From Diadophis punctatus similis (Eukaryota > Chordata > Lepidosauria > Squamata > Dipsadidae): a stretch of DNA of 64,000 bases. The DNA lies in contig JALIGW010000004.1 in NCBI GenBank assembly GCA_023053685.1, positions 81,277,898 to 81,341,897 of the forward strand. Direction: 5' to 3'. Both the position numbers and the translations under genes were made by a program. Under the pieces are notes generated by a model. The model was not told where the DNA came from. It ran no database searches and was given only the letters and a program-made list of their open reading frames with translations. Shown here piece by piece: positions 11,601-23,411 of this stretch. The first letter of the stretch is position 1; every line of letters starts with the position of its first letter.

Positions 11601-14600
11601 AAGCCCCGGAATGCAAAAAACGACGAAACGGACAAACCGGAAGTGCATTTTTCCGAACTTCCGGTTTGCCCGTTTCGTCGTTTTTTACCGTCCCAGGCTC
11701 CGTAAGGCCTTTGCGCGGGGGTGGGGGGGTGTGCGCATGCACAGGGGGCAGCATGGGGGTGGTGTTGTGCGCATGCATGGGGGGAGGGAATGGGTGTGGG
11801 CACGCGAGCGCGCGCACCCCCCCTTTTTTGGCACGCAAACCTAAAAAGGTTCGCCATCACTGATTTAGAGAACTATACTCATAGAACAAACCTAATCTTT
11901 ACTATTTACAAGTAGGTCACAAAATGCTAAAGGAAAAATGTCTAATTCTCAAAAACCTAACTTATAATAAAGAATGATACCTGAAAAAACAACTTTTGCC
12001 ATAGTTAGTTCCACATTCAATGCTCATATTTCACAGTCAATTCTTTTTAGAGGGTTCTTGCTTCTTTGGCTGGTGTTTGAAATGCTAATGCTTGGAAAAC
12101 TCTACCGGCTGAAGCCTTTATTCTATTTGATAATTATACTGACTTTTGACAATTGTTTTGAGATTTAATTTGAAGACTGACATTTGCCTTCAAAAAACAT
12201 CATGTTCTCTGTGTAGCCAAAGATTTAATATATTTTAGCTGCCTGATCTTCACAAGGTCAAGCAATATTATTCATTTAAGCTAGTAAACACCCAAGAAGT
12301 TTCATAAATCTTGCTAGATCCAGAAAAAGCATGCAGAGTCAGGAAAATTCTGTCTGTAGCGCAGTACTATTTTATTAAGAAAACCTAGATTGGACAAGGA
12401 AGCTAATAAAAGAACGGTGTTATCATACTCTTGATTTTGATTCTCTTGAAACAAATGCAGAGAATTTCTATCTAAGTATCCTATTGATTGTAAAACAGAT
12501 CATATTAGAATATGGTCCTGATCTTAGAATTTATCAATGTCCCCAATAATCCTGCGCTGTTGGTTTTGTAGTTTTTTCATGACACAACTGTGACCAGCTG
12601 TGCAGTCCTTTATTGAGAAGTAGCTTCTAAACTTCTCAACAGCTATGTAAACTATGCTTTAATATTACATTTTAGGGCTTCTATCTACTTGCCAAAATCT
12701 ATCTATTATATATGTATGCCACCTGAATCCCAATGACTCTGGGTGTCTCACAAATAAAAGCATTTAAAAAAAACAGAAAGAATCCTTGAGTTACAACAGA
12801 AATTGGGACCAGAATCTCCATTGACAAGTGATGCAGTTGTAAATCACAAGTGCATCGCTCAGCAACGGTAATCTCTCCAATCCCACTTGCCATTGTTAAC
12901 TGAATCTCAGTCATTGTTAGAAGAGGATCTCCTTGCAACTTCCTGCCAGTTTCCCACTACAAGTCTGAAACTGCTTGCAAGAAGGCTGATAGTTAGGTTA
13001 AGTAGCTGCTGCTAGGTGGGTTGGGAGGGCATAGGGGGGCAGAGACAGTGGTGTATTAACCATTAAGCAGACTACGCATGTGCTTAGGGCAGCAGGCCCA
13101 AAGGGGGCGCCACAAAGTTGAGAAAGAAAAAAAAACCCAATGAAGATTTGTAAAAAAAACCTGATAAAACTAGGATGGGGGGCCACCAAGATTTGTCAGT
13201 GCTTAGGGCACCAGTGAGCCTTAGTCCGCCACTGGGCAGAGATGTCTGGAGTGACGCGGTGTGAGTGAAACAAGGCTTGGGGTGGCTCCTGTCCCCTGGC
13301 GGAGGTAGCAATGGGGTGTGCAGGAGAAGTGGCAAGTTTCAGGGAGGGTGCATAAGGATGCGCGAGAGTGGATCAGCGAGTCTTGTGGAGGATGCACAGG
13401 GGTGTTTAAGTGGCAGGTAGGTGTGGTGAGATTCAAGAAAGATGCATGAGGGTCCACGAAGGGGCATGGGAAGGCTTGTGGAGGGTTTGTAGGAATGCAC
13501 AAGAGTGATGTGACAAGGCTTGGGAAGGATGCTCGAGATTGCGCAAGTTGCAGAGAGGTGCGAGGCTCAGGGAGATTGCCAGGGAAGTAAGACAGGGCTC
13601 AGGGTGGGGTTGTGCGATTGGCCAGGATGGCAAGGCTTGGGGAGAGGAGGGTATGCGGGGTTGCACAAGTAGCTGATGTGATGCAAGCACAATGGGGGTG
13701 GGGAAGCAGGCATGGGTCAGGGAGTTTTACCCTAATGACTTTTGACCTTCCCTGCCCGCATACCCATTGACTTTCTGGAGAAGCTAGCGGGGAAAGGAGC
13801 AAATGGTGATTACATGATTGTGGGGCACTGTAACTCGTTTTAAGTGTGAGCAGGTTGCCAAGTTCCCAGATTGTAATCATGTGACCAGGTGAATATTGGG
13901 ACAGGCAGAACTTCCACGACCAATGGTAACCACCATTCGTTCAACATTGTCATTACTTCAAATAGTCATTGAATAAATAGCTGTAAGTTGAGGACTGCTT
14001 ATAAAAGATAGCAAGATAACAGAAACAGGACTGGAATGAAAAAAAGAAACACACCTACACAAACCAAGGGGGCTTTACTCACCCACACTAAAGGCCTGTT
14101 ACAATCCTTCTTTTAGCTATAGCTGTGCATATTCTGGTTAAAATAATAGAAGCAGGTAGCAACCTATTTGCTCCATCGGAGGGAGCAAGTGTATTTTGCA
14201 TCCTATATGATAGGGAACAAAATGTATTGCATCTGTGATTCTATGCGAAGTATATTTACTTAAGCAATAGAACATTTTAAAAAATTACCTTCTGAAGTTG
14301 CCTTTAATGCTGTTTTTAACTGTTCCACTTCTAGAGTTAGCTTCTCATTTGTTACCAAACACAAATGTTCACCGGTAGAATGTTTCATTTCCTTCAATGA
14401 CTGCCAAAAGGAGGGGAAAAAAATATCAGTTCTCTTTTGTTTCACATTTTGCATAATCCTGCCCCTATTCACGTTTGGTGGGACAGTGGGAGAAGGCACT
14501 TGGTTACCTTGGAGATGCCTTTAGATTAAGTAATTAACCTTATTAACCAAACTGTGACACTGGAGGGAATGCCTTTAGCCAAAGCTGGCACGTTGCATAA

Positions 14601-17600
14601 ATGTCTTATTTTGATTTCTATGCTAATTTTGAATATCCACCCGAGGTCAGTAAAATCAGGGTCCAGATTGTTGGGGACAATGTGGTGACTCTGTAAATTG
14701 CTTAGAGAGGGTTGATGTGGTATAGAAGTCTTAGTGCTATTGCTATTTTCTCATTGGTATTAATTTACAGCAAGTGTAAATAAAGGATGGAGGCCCTGTA
14801 AAAACAGACATGGCTGATGAACTAAGGAGCTGTGGTGGCGCAGTGGTTAGAACGCAGTATTGCAGGCTAATTCTGCCCACAGTTCGATTCTCAGTGGCTC
14901 AATGTTGACTCGGCCTTCCATCCTTCCAAGGTCGGTAAAATGAGGACCCAGATTGTTGGGGGCAAGAGGCTGATTCTGTAAACTGCTTAGAGAAGGCTGT
15001 AAAGCACTATGAAGCGGTATATAAGTCTAAGTGCTATTATGTCTTGTAATGTCATCTAAGAAACATAAGGAACACAGGCCATGACAGAGAAGTCTACAAA
15101 TGAAACTGATATGAAGGAGATGGGCAATTAATACAGGAAAACAACAACAACTGGTGAGCCAGGAAACATACCAGTTGCAATTTTTCGTTTTCTTCTAAGC
15201 ATTTCCGGGCCACTTCATTGCTGTTTGCTACTTCTACTTTCAGAATATTCTCTGTTTCTATCTCGTTTGCCAATAGAGTGATAAGGGAAACAAGACGTCT
15301 CAATACACTATGGGAAAAAAAAAACCTGATTCATCGGCATAGCCAAAGCATCAACTGATAATCATTTTTATAATAAACTTTCTAATAAACAAAGGAAATG
15401 TTTCACTATTTATCATTTTTAAAAGTGATTTAAAATTATAAAAACTATACCTTAGGGTTTTTTAAAATCAGACTTTACTGCTGTGCAGTATCCTGAATTG
15501 TTCAAATGCTCCAGAAATTATTTGTTGCAACTTTAGAGAAACTTTCTGATGAATTCCAATGCATTTGCCATTAAATTTAGATGGAAATTTTGAAATTTTA
15601 ATACCTTCAATTTTGGTTTAGGTCTGCAAACCAAATTCTGAACAAGTTTGATCCATACGCAGATGTAAATATGGGGTACAGTTAGGCCTTGACTTACAAC
15701 CACAACTGAGCCCAAAAAATTCTGCTGCTAAGCAACAGAGTCGTTAAATTTTGCCCCATTTTATGACCTTTCTTGCCACAGTTGTTAAGTGAATCCCTGC
15801 AGTTATTAAGTTAGTAACACGGTTGTTAAGTGAATCTGGCTTCCCCCTTGACTTTGCTTGTCAGAAGGTGGCAAAAGATGGTCATATGACCTTGGGACAC
15901 TGCAACCGTCATAAATGCCAGTTGCCAAGCATCCAAATTTTGATTACATGACCATGGGAAGGCTGCAATGGTTATAAAGTGTGAAAAACGGTCGTAAGTC
16001 ACTTTTTTCAGTACTGTTGTAACTTTGAATAGTCACTCAATGAACTGTTGTTAAGTCAAGGATTACCTGTCTAGATAAAATGGCTGTTGAATTCAAAGGA
16101 TGCTCAATCCATGAGGATAAAATCCAATATATTAAAAAATGTGGACTGAAGGATAAAATACAGTAAAAACCGCATTCCTTGCCTGTGTCTCTCTCTTACA
16201 CATCTCAGAAGCTCTATATTGGACAGTCCAATATATGGAAACCCCTGTAGAATTATTTACTTGAAAGCAGCATGAAGATTTATTTCCTTTCAAGATATTT
16301 AATGGCAAGTCTTCCAAACACAGAGAAACTAAATATAGCATGAGCAGTCTTTCCAATCAATTGTTCTATCACTGCCTTCTGAAACAGAACAGTATTATTC
16401 TAAGACAGGATTTTTTTTTAAAGCTAAAAGTCAAGAACAATTTTCTTTTAATATAATCCATTTTATTAATATGTATTAGTTTTATCCATGAACATCTGCT
16501 GTTCTTTATTTTACTTTGTCCAATTCATATATTTTGTTTTCAGAAAATGTTGACCCATGGCATTCTTATACTTACAGCCAAAGAAAGAGGGAAAATCCTG
16601 ATATATAAAGATTTCGTTGTGATCTGAAGAGTTTCATGTGAATGTGATCGATTGCGGTGAGGCGTGAATGGCTGCTGTCTTCGCTTAATTGAACAGCTGA
16701 GTATTTCCTCACTTCTCTTATTGCATCTGGGAGCATAAATACATACACATATAAATTGCACCTGCTTTCTATTATCTCTTGTTATCTACTAGTTCAATAT
16801 AGATCTATACTGCCTATACCCTATTTTAATCATCGGGCCTCAGAAAATAAGATTTATATTTATGCATTAAAATTAATAGCTACTGAAATTAAATATAAGC
16901 TTCCTTAGACATTTCAATATTTAATTAACTTTATACTTATGTACTTCAAATAGATGGGTTTTTTTAATAATAAATGCTATATATATATATGTTTGTCGGT
17001 CCATCCATCCATATTTCCCTGTCCAGTCGAGTACAACTCTAAGGCATGGTGCTCATCTCCATTTCTTGGCTGAGACAGCCAGCGTTGTGTACATGGTTGT
17101 AAAAAGTGTACATGGTTGTAAAAAGTATTCTGCTACACTGGTATTTTATTAAATAATATATTACTACACCATTTGGTTCAGAATACTTTTTTCCTTGTTT
17201 TCCTCCTCTAAAATCTAGGTGCATCTTATACTCCGGTGCGTCTTATACTCCGAACAGTATGGTATATATCCAAAGGCAATAAAATATACCCAACATCAAT
17301 AACTGAAATAAAAGCAATATACCGTATTTTTCGGAGTATAAGACGCACCTTTTTACCCCAAAAAAGAGGGTGAAAACTTGGGTGCGTCTTATACACCTAA
17401 TGTAGCCCCACTCACCCAGCCACCCCCACCCTTTTGCCTGTCTTCCAGCAATTTACCTGTTTGCAGCAAACAGGAAAGAGCCTGTTAAGACAAGCAAGTC
17501 CTTAGCGGCTTCCCGATCCCCAGCTGATTTGCCACGTGCTAAAATGAAACTGAAACTGCAAAGAGGCAAATAGCTGGGAGAGACATGCAGATTTTTATTT

Positions 17601-20600
17601 TCTGCTGAACTGGATGCAAGGGGGTAAGTGAATAACTATAAATGTCTATAGAATGTTAAAATTATTACTTATTTTTAAAAGACTACTTTATTATTGTTCT
17701 AGAGCCAGGGGTCTCCAACCTTGGCAATTTTAAGACTTGTGGACTTCAACTCCCAGAATTCCACAACCAGCTTTGTTAGCTTTCCTGGCTGTGGAATTCT
17801 GGGAGTTGAAGTCCACAAGTCTTAAAGTTGCCAAGGTTGGAGACCCCTGTAAATCTAGACAACTTAACAAAATAAAGAAGCTTTTTAAAATAAATGCTTG
17901 CTCTGAAGAGGCCCAGTGCTATTGTATCTTTTTTTAAATAATAGAGAATAATGTATACTTCCAGAAATTTTAATTAATTTTAACAGCTCTGTACAAGTAT
18001 AGTCTGAAATGTAACAGTGTCCTGTTTAGTATTAGAGTTAAATCCTGACTTACCTTGGAGTAGATCTATTTAAATAATTGGGAGGAGTTAGCGTGACTAC
18101 ATTTAAGAAAACTTTCTGGCATAATGTATATTTCTCCAATTCTTTGCTATTTCTATGGGTCAGGCACACATGCACAGAAATACACAGCAAACAGTGTATA
18201 TCATCTGTGCTGTTTGCTGTTTGGCAAATTGCTTGGAGGCAGAGGCCTTTTTTCCTTCCCCAAAACTAAGGTGCGTCTTATACTTCAGTGCATCTTATAC
18301 GCCGAAAAATACGGTAATATTTTACAAATATTTTAAAATGGTCCTTAAACAAAAATAAGAGTTAGCAAAAAAGTTTTGTACAGTCCTCTAAAATCAGCTT
18401 TTCCCAACCTGATGTTATATTATGGACAATGCATATCTTAATCCTAGCTACCCAAAATGCTGGTAGTATCTGATGAGACTTGTAATGCAAATTTCTAGCC
18501 ACCACTACATTGATTGTCCTAAAGAAATCCTTCTCCAGAAACTCTCTAGTTTTTGTCATAAAAATTCAAAAATAACTTCAGAAAGAGTGCCACCTGCTGA
18601 TCCTTTAAAAAACACTTCTTGCCATAAATATTTCAATAGATGTTTTATGCCAATCTTATTTAAGTTTTACTATCAAATAATGAGAAAGCACCACTTGCCT
18701 CTCGTTCAATTGGTTTTGTAACATATATTGCCTCATCTGCAACAAAATCAATCTTTAGGTAGTAAATACAATCTCCAACACTTTTGCTTTTACATCCTGT
18801 TCATATTAATAGCCACATGCAAAATTGATTTTCTACTTACCAAGAAATAAAACAATTAATATAATTATAATAGTAAGGAATGTCTTGTTCCAATAGCTTG
18901 CAATTCTATTCCATACAGAGATCATAAAAATCTTATTCCATCTATAAAAGAAACAAATTTCAAAAAAATCAATGTATGAACGCTCCATTAGGTAAGCATC
19001 TTAAGCATATGCACAAAATTACCCAAATTTATTTTTCAAGCACTTGCCAATATAAGTAGTCCTTGACTTATGACCACAATCGGGGATAAAGAGGGGCACC
19101 GTCGGTGGACTGGGGGGGTAGGCAAACCCCCCAGGGAACCGGCATAGGCCTCTCGGCCGGTGGCTGCGAAAGACGCGGAAGCGTCACTAGCTGCGGCGGC
19201 CACAGACGGCTGGATTGAATGCAGAGATTGGAAGTCATCTGGGAATAAGATTGAAGCGTATGCTGGAGAGAGTGAAAATTTAGAAGCTGGTGAGTGTTTG
19301 GCCAGATTAAGGATTTAGAAGAAGTAGTAAACAATGGGAGAAAAAAAGTGTTTTTAAAATGGAGAAGGCGGCTATCTAGCCAGTGGAAAATCATACAGAA
19401 ATTTAAGGAAGTGGACTTAAAGCCCTATTTTGAAGGTATTTTTTAACAGATTGATGAAATTAAAATGACTAAAATGATTAAAGTGATTGAAATATAAAAG
19501 TTTAAGATTTGAAGATATTTTAAATATTAACTGGAATGTAATACTCAGAGAATAGAGAATATATTATACAAGGAAAAAACAGACTTGCAATAAATAACGC
19601 CACCTGTGGGTTGGAAGACTAATCACAACAGACTATGGGAACGTATTTATATTGACAGTTAACTGACCTTGGATAATAAAGAACTATTTCAGATTTGAAA
19701 AGGAAAATAAAGAGAGTTCAAAGACAGTGTATCTACTGGTTTGGAGTGGAATGGATTAGACTATATTTGTGGACCTTGGTGAATTGGATCAGATTGCTCT
19801 AAATGGCTATATGATTATAAAATTTCTGGAAAGGAGTGACTGAAATACACCAAGCAATGAAAGGATTATACATAAGATACTGGAATGTGCAGAGATGTAT
19901 AGGCTCACATTAGAAATGAAAAGCAAGGAAGAAGCAGAATTTTATGAGGTGTGGAATAAGTGGTATAATTGGTTAAAATAGAGAAATAAAGATGTATAGA
20001 AATAAATGTAAATAACCATAGGAAACATATGACACAGTACTGTTAAAAATGTTTATTGATATGTAAACTGGAAATGAAAAATTAAAATTAAAAAAGAAAA
20101 AAAAAGGCAGCTGGGGAAATATTTGGGTTAAATCAGTCAGATTTAGCTCTGTAAAATTTATAAGGCAGACACCTGCATTTTGACCTGCTCTGCTTAAAAA
20201 CCAGCAGAAACTACCACAAATAAATTGTACAGATAGTCCTCAATGTATGACAATTGAGCCAAAATTTCTGTTGCTAAGAGAGACAGCTGTTAAGTCAACT
20301 TTGCCCCATTTTGCGACCTTCCTTGCCACAGTTGTTAAGTGAATACTGCAGTTGTTAAGTTAGTAACACAGTTGTAAAGTGAATACCCTCATTGACTTTG
20401 CTTGTCAGAAGGTCGCAAAAGGGGATCATGATCCTGGGACACTATAACTGTCATAATTATTAGTCAGTTGCCAAGCATCCAAATTTTGATCACATGACTA
20501 TGGGAGGCTGCAAAAGTTGTAAGTGTGAAAACGGTCATAAGTCACTTTTTTCATGACATTGTAACTTCAAACGGTCATTAAATTGTTACTATAGTAACTT

Positions 20601-23411
20601 CAAACGTTCATTAAATGAACTATTATAAATGGAGGACTTCCTATACCGTCCACAATAGCTGTTAATATGTAAAGCGTTTAAGTGAGAACATTTGTATTTT
20701 CATAAAGTATATAGGTCATAGCCCCAGTATCAATGGGGTCTCTAAATAACCATAAAATATAGTAACTAATTTATGCCAAAGGCGACTTTGCAGCGATGTA
20801 AGAACTGCAAAGGATGCAAAGGACAAACTGTTGACAACTTATTTGTTAGGAAAGGGGAAGTTCTTTCAGAGGAAGATAATCTTAGAAATGGAGAAGTGTG
20901 CTTGAGTGTGTATGTGTAGTGTATGTGGGTATGTTAGCCAGAGCAAAATTCAGTTGAAAATCAATGGTGACCATTAACTCGAAAAGCCAATTCATGCGAT
21001 CATTTTTCAATTCATTTTGCCCCTAAAATACAATACATCTGGATATTTCTGTCTATTGCATTGCAAATGGAACAAAGATTGCGGGTGGCCCATTTACCAA
21101 ATATATAAATCATACATTGATCGGTGTCCTGAAATTTATTAAAAATAGATATGAAGGAAACACAACACTCAAAAAAGCATGTTCATTATTTGTGTAGGGC
21201 CGCTACAAGTAGTCCTCGACTTACAACCACAGTTGAGCAAATGGTTATAAGTCGAGGACTACCTGCAAATTCATCAAGCTTTGTCATTTTAAAACATTTT
21301 AACATTTTAAAAATAGGAAGGAAATACAAGAGACAAAAAAAGCACGGGCATTATTTGTGTAGGGCCACTACAGGAAGTCCTTGACTTATAAACATTTGCT
21401 TTTGACAATTGAAGCATTCCCATGGTTACGTGACCAAGACTCGGCTGTTTGGCAACTGACTTGTATTTATCACTGTTGCTGTATCCCGGGGTCATTTTGA
21501 GACCTTCTGACTAGCAAAGTCAACGGGGAAGCCAGATTCACTTAACAACCCTGTTTGTTACATGTAGTCCTCAACTTACAACAGTTCACTTAGTGACCGT
21601 TTGAAGCTGTAACAGCACTGAAAAAAGTGACGTATGACATCCCCATGGTCACGTGATCAAAATTCAGATGTTTGGCAATCGATTCATATTTACGACGATT
21701 GTGGTGTCCCGGGGTCACATGTTTATATTTTCTGACCTTCTGACAAGCAAAGTCAACGAGGGAAGCCAGTTTCACTTAACAGTGTTACTAATTTAACAAC
21801 TGCAGTGATTCACTTAATAACTGTGGCAAGAAAGGTGGTAAAACAAGGCAAAATTCGAACAAATGTCTCGCTTAGCAACAGAATTTTTGGGCTCCATTAA
21901 GTCGAGAACTACCTGTACTAACTTAACAATTGCAGTGATTCACTAAACAAGCCGTAAAATGGAGCCAAACTCACTTAACTGTCTCGCTTAGCAACAGAAA
22001 CTTTGGGCTCCATAGTGGTCATAAGTCGAGGACTACCTGGTATGTGACAAACTATATTTCCTGATGGCTTTGGGGAACCTCCAGGCACCTGTTGCGCTTG
22101 CAAAAAGCTACAAGTGGCCTCTTGCTAGAGCAAAGCCTTGGAGCCACAGCCACACAGAACAGACCATGATCAAACCACCATTTTAAAAGCCCCTGCAAAT
22201 AAACCCACATCAACGGCTTCTCTCCTTTAACCCTTCTGTCCCCCCCCCCCAAAGGAAAAAAAACAATTAGGTTTACTGTCAACCAGCCTGTGTCCCTCTG
22301 GGAAAGACTATATGAGGGGTTTCCAGGTAATCCTCAACTTAGGATCACAATTGAGTCCAAAATTCATGTTGCCAAGTGAGAAGCTTGTTGAGTTTTTGCC
22401 CCGTTTTGTGACTGCCCTTGCCACATTTGTTAAGTGAATCGCTGCCGTTCTTAAATTAGTAACACGGTTGTTAAGCGAATCCGGCTTCTCCCCCAGGACA
22501 CTGCAACCATCACACATGTGAGTCAATCGTCAAAAGCATCCGAATGTCAAATCATGTGACCATGGGGAAGCGGCGACAGTCGTTAAGTGCAAAAAACGGT
22601 CACAAGTCACTTTCTAACTTCGAACTGTCACTAAACGAACTGCTGTAAGTCGAGGACTACCTGCATATTTCCTGATGGCTTTGTTGAGGCTCCAGGCACC
22701 TGCTTGGGCTTGCAAAGAAGCTACAAGCCTTGATGGAGCCAATCCTTGGAGCCCCAGCCACTCCGGCACAACAGACCATGATCAAGCCACCATTTTAAAA
22801 GCCCCCGCAAACAAACCCACATCAACTGCTCCTCTCCTTACTCCCCCCCAAAAATAAACCCCCATTAAGTCAACAAGCCTCTGTACTTTTTTGGGGGGGA
22901 GAAAAACTGCATGAGGGGTTTATTTCCTCAGAATAAAAACTACATGAGGGGTTTATTTTCTCTGAATGAAAAACTGCATGAGGGGTTTATTTCCCCCTAA
23001 GAAAAATTATATGTGGGGTTTATTTCCCCCGAATAAAAACTGCATGAGGGGTTTATCTCCCCCCCCCCGAATAAAAACTGCATGAGGACTTTATTTCCCC
23101 CAAAGAAAAACTATATGAGGGGTTTACTTTCCCTGAATGAAAAACTGCATGGGGGGGGGTTTATTTTCCCCTAAGAAAACGGCATGAGGGGCTTATTTCC
23201 CCCCGAATAAAAACTGCATGAGTTTATCCCCTCCCCGCGAATAAAAACGGCATGAAGGTTTTATTTTCCCTGAAGAAAAACTTCCCTCATAAGAGCAGGC
23301 CCGGCCGGCCCCGATTTACCTCCCGGGCGAGACGAGCGGCAAGCAGAGCAGGAGCAACAAGGCGATTTCGCCGTAGAGAAAGGCGGCCACGACGCCCCAC
23401 TGGAAGGTCAT
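8581..23411 (-). CDS. BCAP29: BCAP29, B-cell receptor-associated protein 29 (whole gene, 7 coding exons)
   Basis: Coding exons on the minus strand: 23320-23411, 18841-18941, 16576-16726, 15172-15307, 14289-14400, 9222-9322, 8581-8616. They sum to 729 nt, 242 aa plus stop, close to the 241 aa I recall for the human protein. All junctions are GT-AG and phases fit. BAP29/BAP31 proteins are three-pass ER membrane proteins that act in cargo export and quality control and pair with each other. Visible features are N-terminal membrane segments ([15 protein letters not shown] and [20 protein letters not shown]), the family signature [19 protein letters not shown], a hydrophobic third segment at [10 protein letters not shown], then a charged C-terminal coiled coil. 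The tail SSKKDL carries a KKXX dilysine ER-retrieval signal. DUS4L lies 5.6 kb upstream on the same strand, as in mammals. Confidence 0.95.
9222..9322 (-). CDS. BCAP29: BCAP29 coding exon 6
   Basis: It encodes [20 protein letters not shown] and [14 protein letters not shown], matching the KEYDQLLKEHSEL part of the human coiled coil as I recall it. Acceptor TCTTGCAG, donor AAAG|GTAGG. Confidence 0.93.
10540..10620 (+). mobile_element. MITE-A fragment
   Basis: Only the TTTTGCCTCATTTTACGACT to TTAAGTGAATCACTGCAGTT part remains, inside BCAP29 intron 6. The rest of 9.3-11.3 kb is AT-rich intron without recognisable features. Confidence 0.6.
11321..11862. mobile_element. hAT-type element, MITE-C family
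   Basis: Inverted ends (GGTGGCGAATCTATGG, and AGGTTCGCCATCACTG at the right) are flanked by an 8-bp duplication ATCTAGAG / ATTTAGAG with one mismatch. Inside is a repeated GC-rich palindromic block (GCAAACCGGAAGTGCGGAAA and its complement) in about three variants. GC content is far above the AT-rich intron around it. The 8-bp duplication and the CAG-type ends indicate the hAT superfamily. Confidence 0.85.
11870..12775. other. Intronic sequence, nothing recognised
   Basis: AT-rich BCAP29 intron 5 sequence. Short frames here have no domain or splice support. Confidence 0.6.
12780..14005. repeat. MITE-A copy split by another element and a G-rich tandem array
   Basis: MITE-A-like left part lies at about 12785-13000 and a right part at about 13800-14005 (ends CTGTAAGTTGAGGACTGC). 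Between them are a hAT element (13046-13234) and about 450 bp of irregular tandem units containing AAGGCTTGGGGAGGATG-like and GTGCACAAGAGTG-like blocks (13245-13700). Confidence 0.6.
13046..13234. mobile_element. Short hAT-type element with perfect 8-bp duplication
   Basis: Ends are CAGTGGTGTATTAACC and, in reverse complement, CAGTGGCGGACTAAGG. GGCAGAGA occurs on both sides (13038-13045 and 13235-13242). The insertion lies in BCAP29 intron 5. Confidence 0.85.
14289..14400 (-). CDS. BCAP29: BCAP29 coding exon 5
   Basis: It encodes [20 protein letters not shown] and [17 protein letters not shown], a heptad-like coiled-coil part. Acceptor TTTTGGCAG, donor GAAG|GTAATT. Confidence 0.92.
14826..15038 (+). 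mobile_element. SINE-1 (tRNA-derived)
   Basis: A pol III box A-like TGGCGCAGTGGTTAGAAC and box B-like AGTTCGATTCTC stand at the 5' end. The body has GGTCGGTAAAATGAGGACCC and the tail AAGTCTAAGTGCTATT. Five other copies exist in the window. It resembles squamate tRNA-SINEs. Confidence 0.85.
15172..15307 (-). CDS. BCAP29: BCAP29 coding exon 4
   Basis: It encodes [19 protein letters not shown] and the start of the cytosolic helix ending [10 protein letters not shown]. Acceptor CCCATAG, donor CTG|GTATGT. It ends in phase 0. Confidence 0.94.
15680..16075 (+). mobile_element. MITE-A copy
   Basis: Near full length: GTTAGGCCTTGACTTACAAC at the left to TTAAGTCAAGGATTACCTGT at the right, in BCAP29 intron 3, with internal blocks TTTTGCCCCATTTTATGACC and GTTAAGTGAATCTGGCTTCC. 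Confidence 0.8.
16576..16726 (-). CDS. BCAP29: BCAP29 coding exon 3
   Basis: It encodes [18 protein letters not shown] through the conserved [19 protein letters not shown] block. Donor is TGGCT|GTAAGT. This is the most diagnostic exon for the BAP29/BAP31 family. Confidence 0.96.
17326..18315. mobile_element. MITE-D element with long terminal inverted repeats
   Basis: Left end CCGTATTTTTCGGAGTATAA is mirrored at the right by GCCGAAAAATACGGT. Both lead inward to GACGCACC / GGTGCGTC blocks. A second partial end lies at 17215-17265. The element contains a MITE-B palindrome (17706-17849). Copies also lie at 36977-37308 and 51977-53105. No transposase is seen. Confidence 0.8.
17706..17849. mobile_element. 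MITE-B foldback palindrome
   Basis: CAGGGGTCTCCAACCTTGG starts a 144-bp near-perfect palindrome whose centre is near 17779. Arms carry TTAAGACTTGTGGACTTCAA and CTCCCAGAATTCC. hAT-like ends. Confidence 0.9.
18841..18941 (-). CDS. BCAP29: BCAP29 coding exon 2
   Basis: Acceptor TTTTATAG precedes it and donor CTTG|GTAAG follows. It encodes [19 protein letters not shown] and then the Ile/Leu-rich second membrane segment [14 protein letters not shown]. Phase 2 in, phase 1 out. Confidence 0.95.
19058..20115 (+). mobile_element. Internally deleted L1-type element
   Basis: After a MITE-A end (19058-19080), a GC-rich leader with GGGGCACCGTCGGTGGACTG runs to about 19220. AT-rich sequence follows whose last part reads [20 protein letters not shown] in plus sense and closes with NKWYNWLK and a stop (near 19900-19980), typical of L1 ORF2 C-termini. 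The 3' end is an A-rich tail at 20080-20107. The total of about 1 kb is far shorter than a full L1, so the middle is missing. It lies in BCAP29 intron 1. Confidence 0.65.
20226..20645 (+). mobile_element. MITE-A copy
   Basis: It starts GATAGTCCTCAATGTATGAC and includes TTTTGCCCCATTTTGCGACC. The right end holds a short internal duplication of CTTCAAACGGTCATTAAAT. Confidence 0.75.
21206..22045. mobile_element. Cluster of MITE-A copies
   Basis: Partial copies in both orientations lie at about 21206-21265, 21370-21555, 21565-21915 and 21920-22045. Two stretches (21170-21200 and 21340-21370) share the sequence GTTCATTATTTGTGTAGGGC or a close variant, so part of the cluster arose by local duplication. 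Confidence 0.7.
22052..22870. repeat. Local segmental duplication carrying MITE-A
   Basis: The block beginning TTTCCTGATGGCTTT at about 22059 and running to ACCCACATCAACGGCTTCTC recurs from about 22669 with about 85-90% identity by eye. A MITE-A copy (22325-22665) lies between them. The repeat unit is about 610 bp. Confidence 0.75.
22905..23285. repeat. Minisatellite of about 32-bp units beside BCAP29 exon 1
   Basis: About twelve units of the form GAATAAAAACTGCATGAGG followed by GGTTTATTTCCCCC. The unit length varies because the C run varies. The array ends about 35 bp from the BCAP29 exon 1 donor, inside intron 1. Confidence 0.9.
23320..23411 (-). CDS. BCAP29: BCAP29 coding exon 1
   Basis: It encodes [20 protein letters not shown] onward to SPGR, the first membrane segment. 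ATG is at 23411-23409 and the donor is GGGAG|GTAAAT. The last codon is split (AG|A). The N-terminal M-T-x-Q-W start matches the family. The exon sits in CpG-rich DNA. Confidence 0.95.

Noticed and set aside
14826..15038. Functional tRNA genes from box A/box B matches
   Set aside because: The downstream body and tail are shared among six copies, and the cloverleaf is not complete. They are SINEs.
22905..23285. CRISPR-like array from about 32-bp repeats
   Set aside because: Units are contiguous with no unique spacers, and the DNA is vertebrate. It is a minisatellite.
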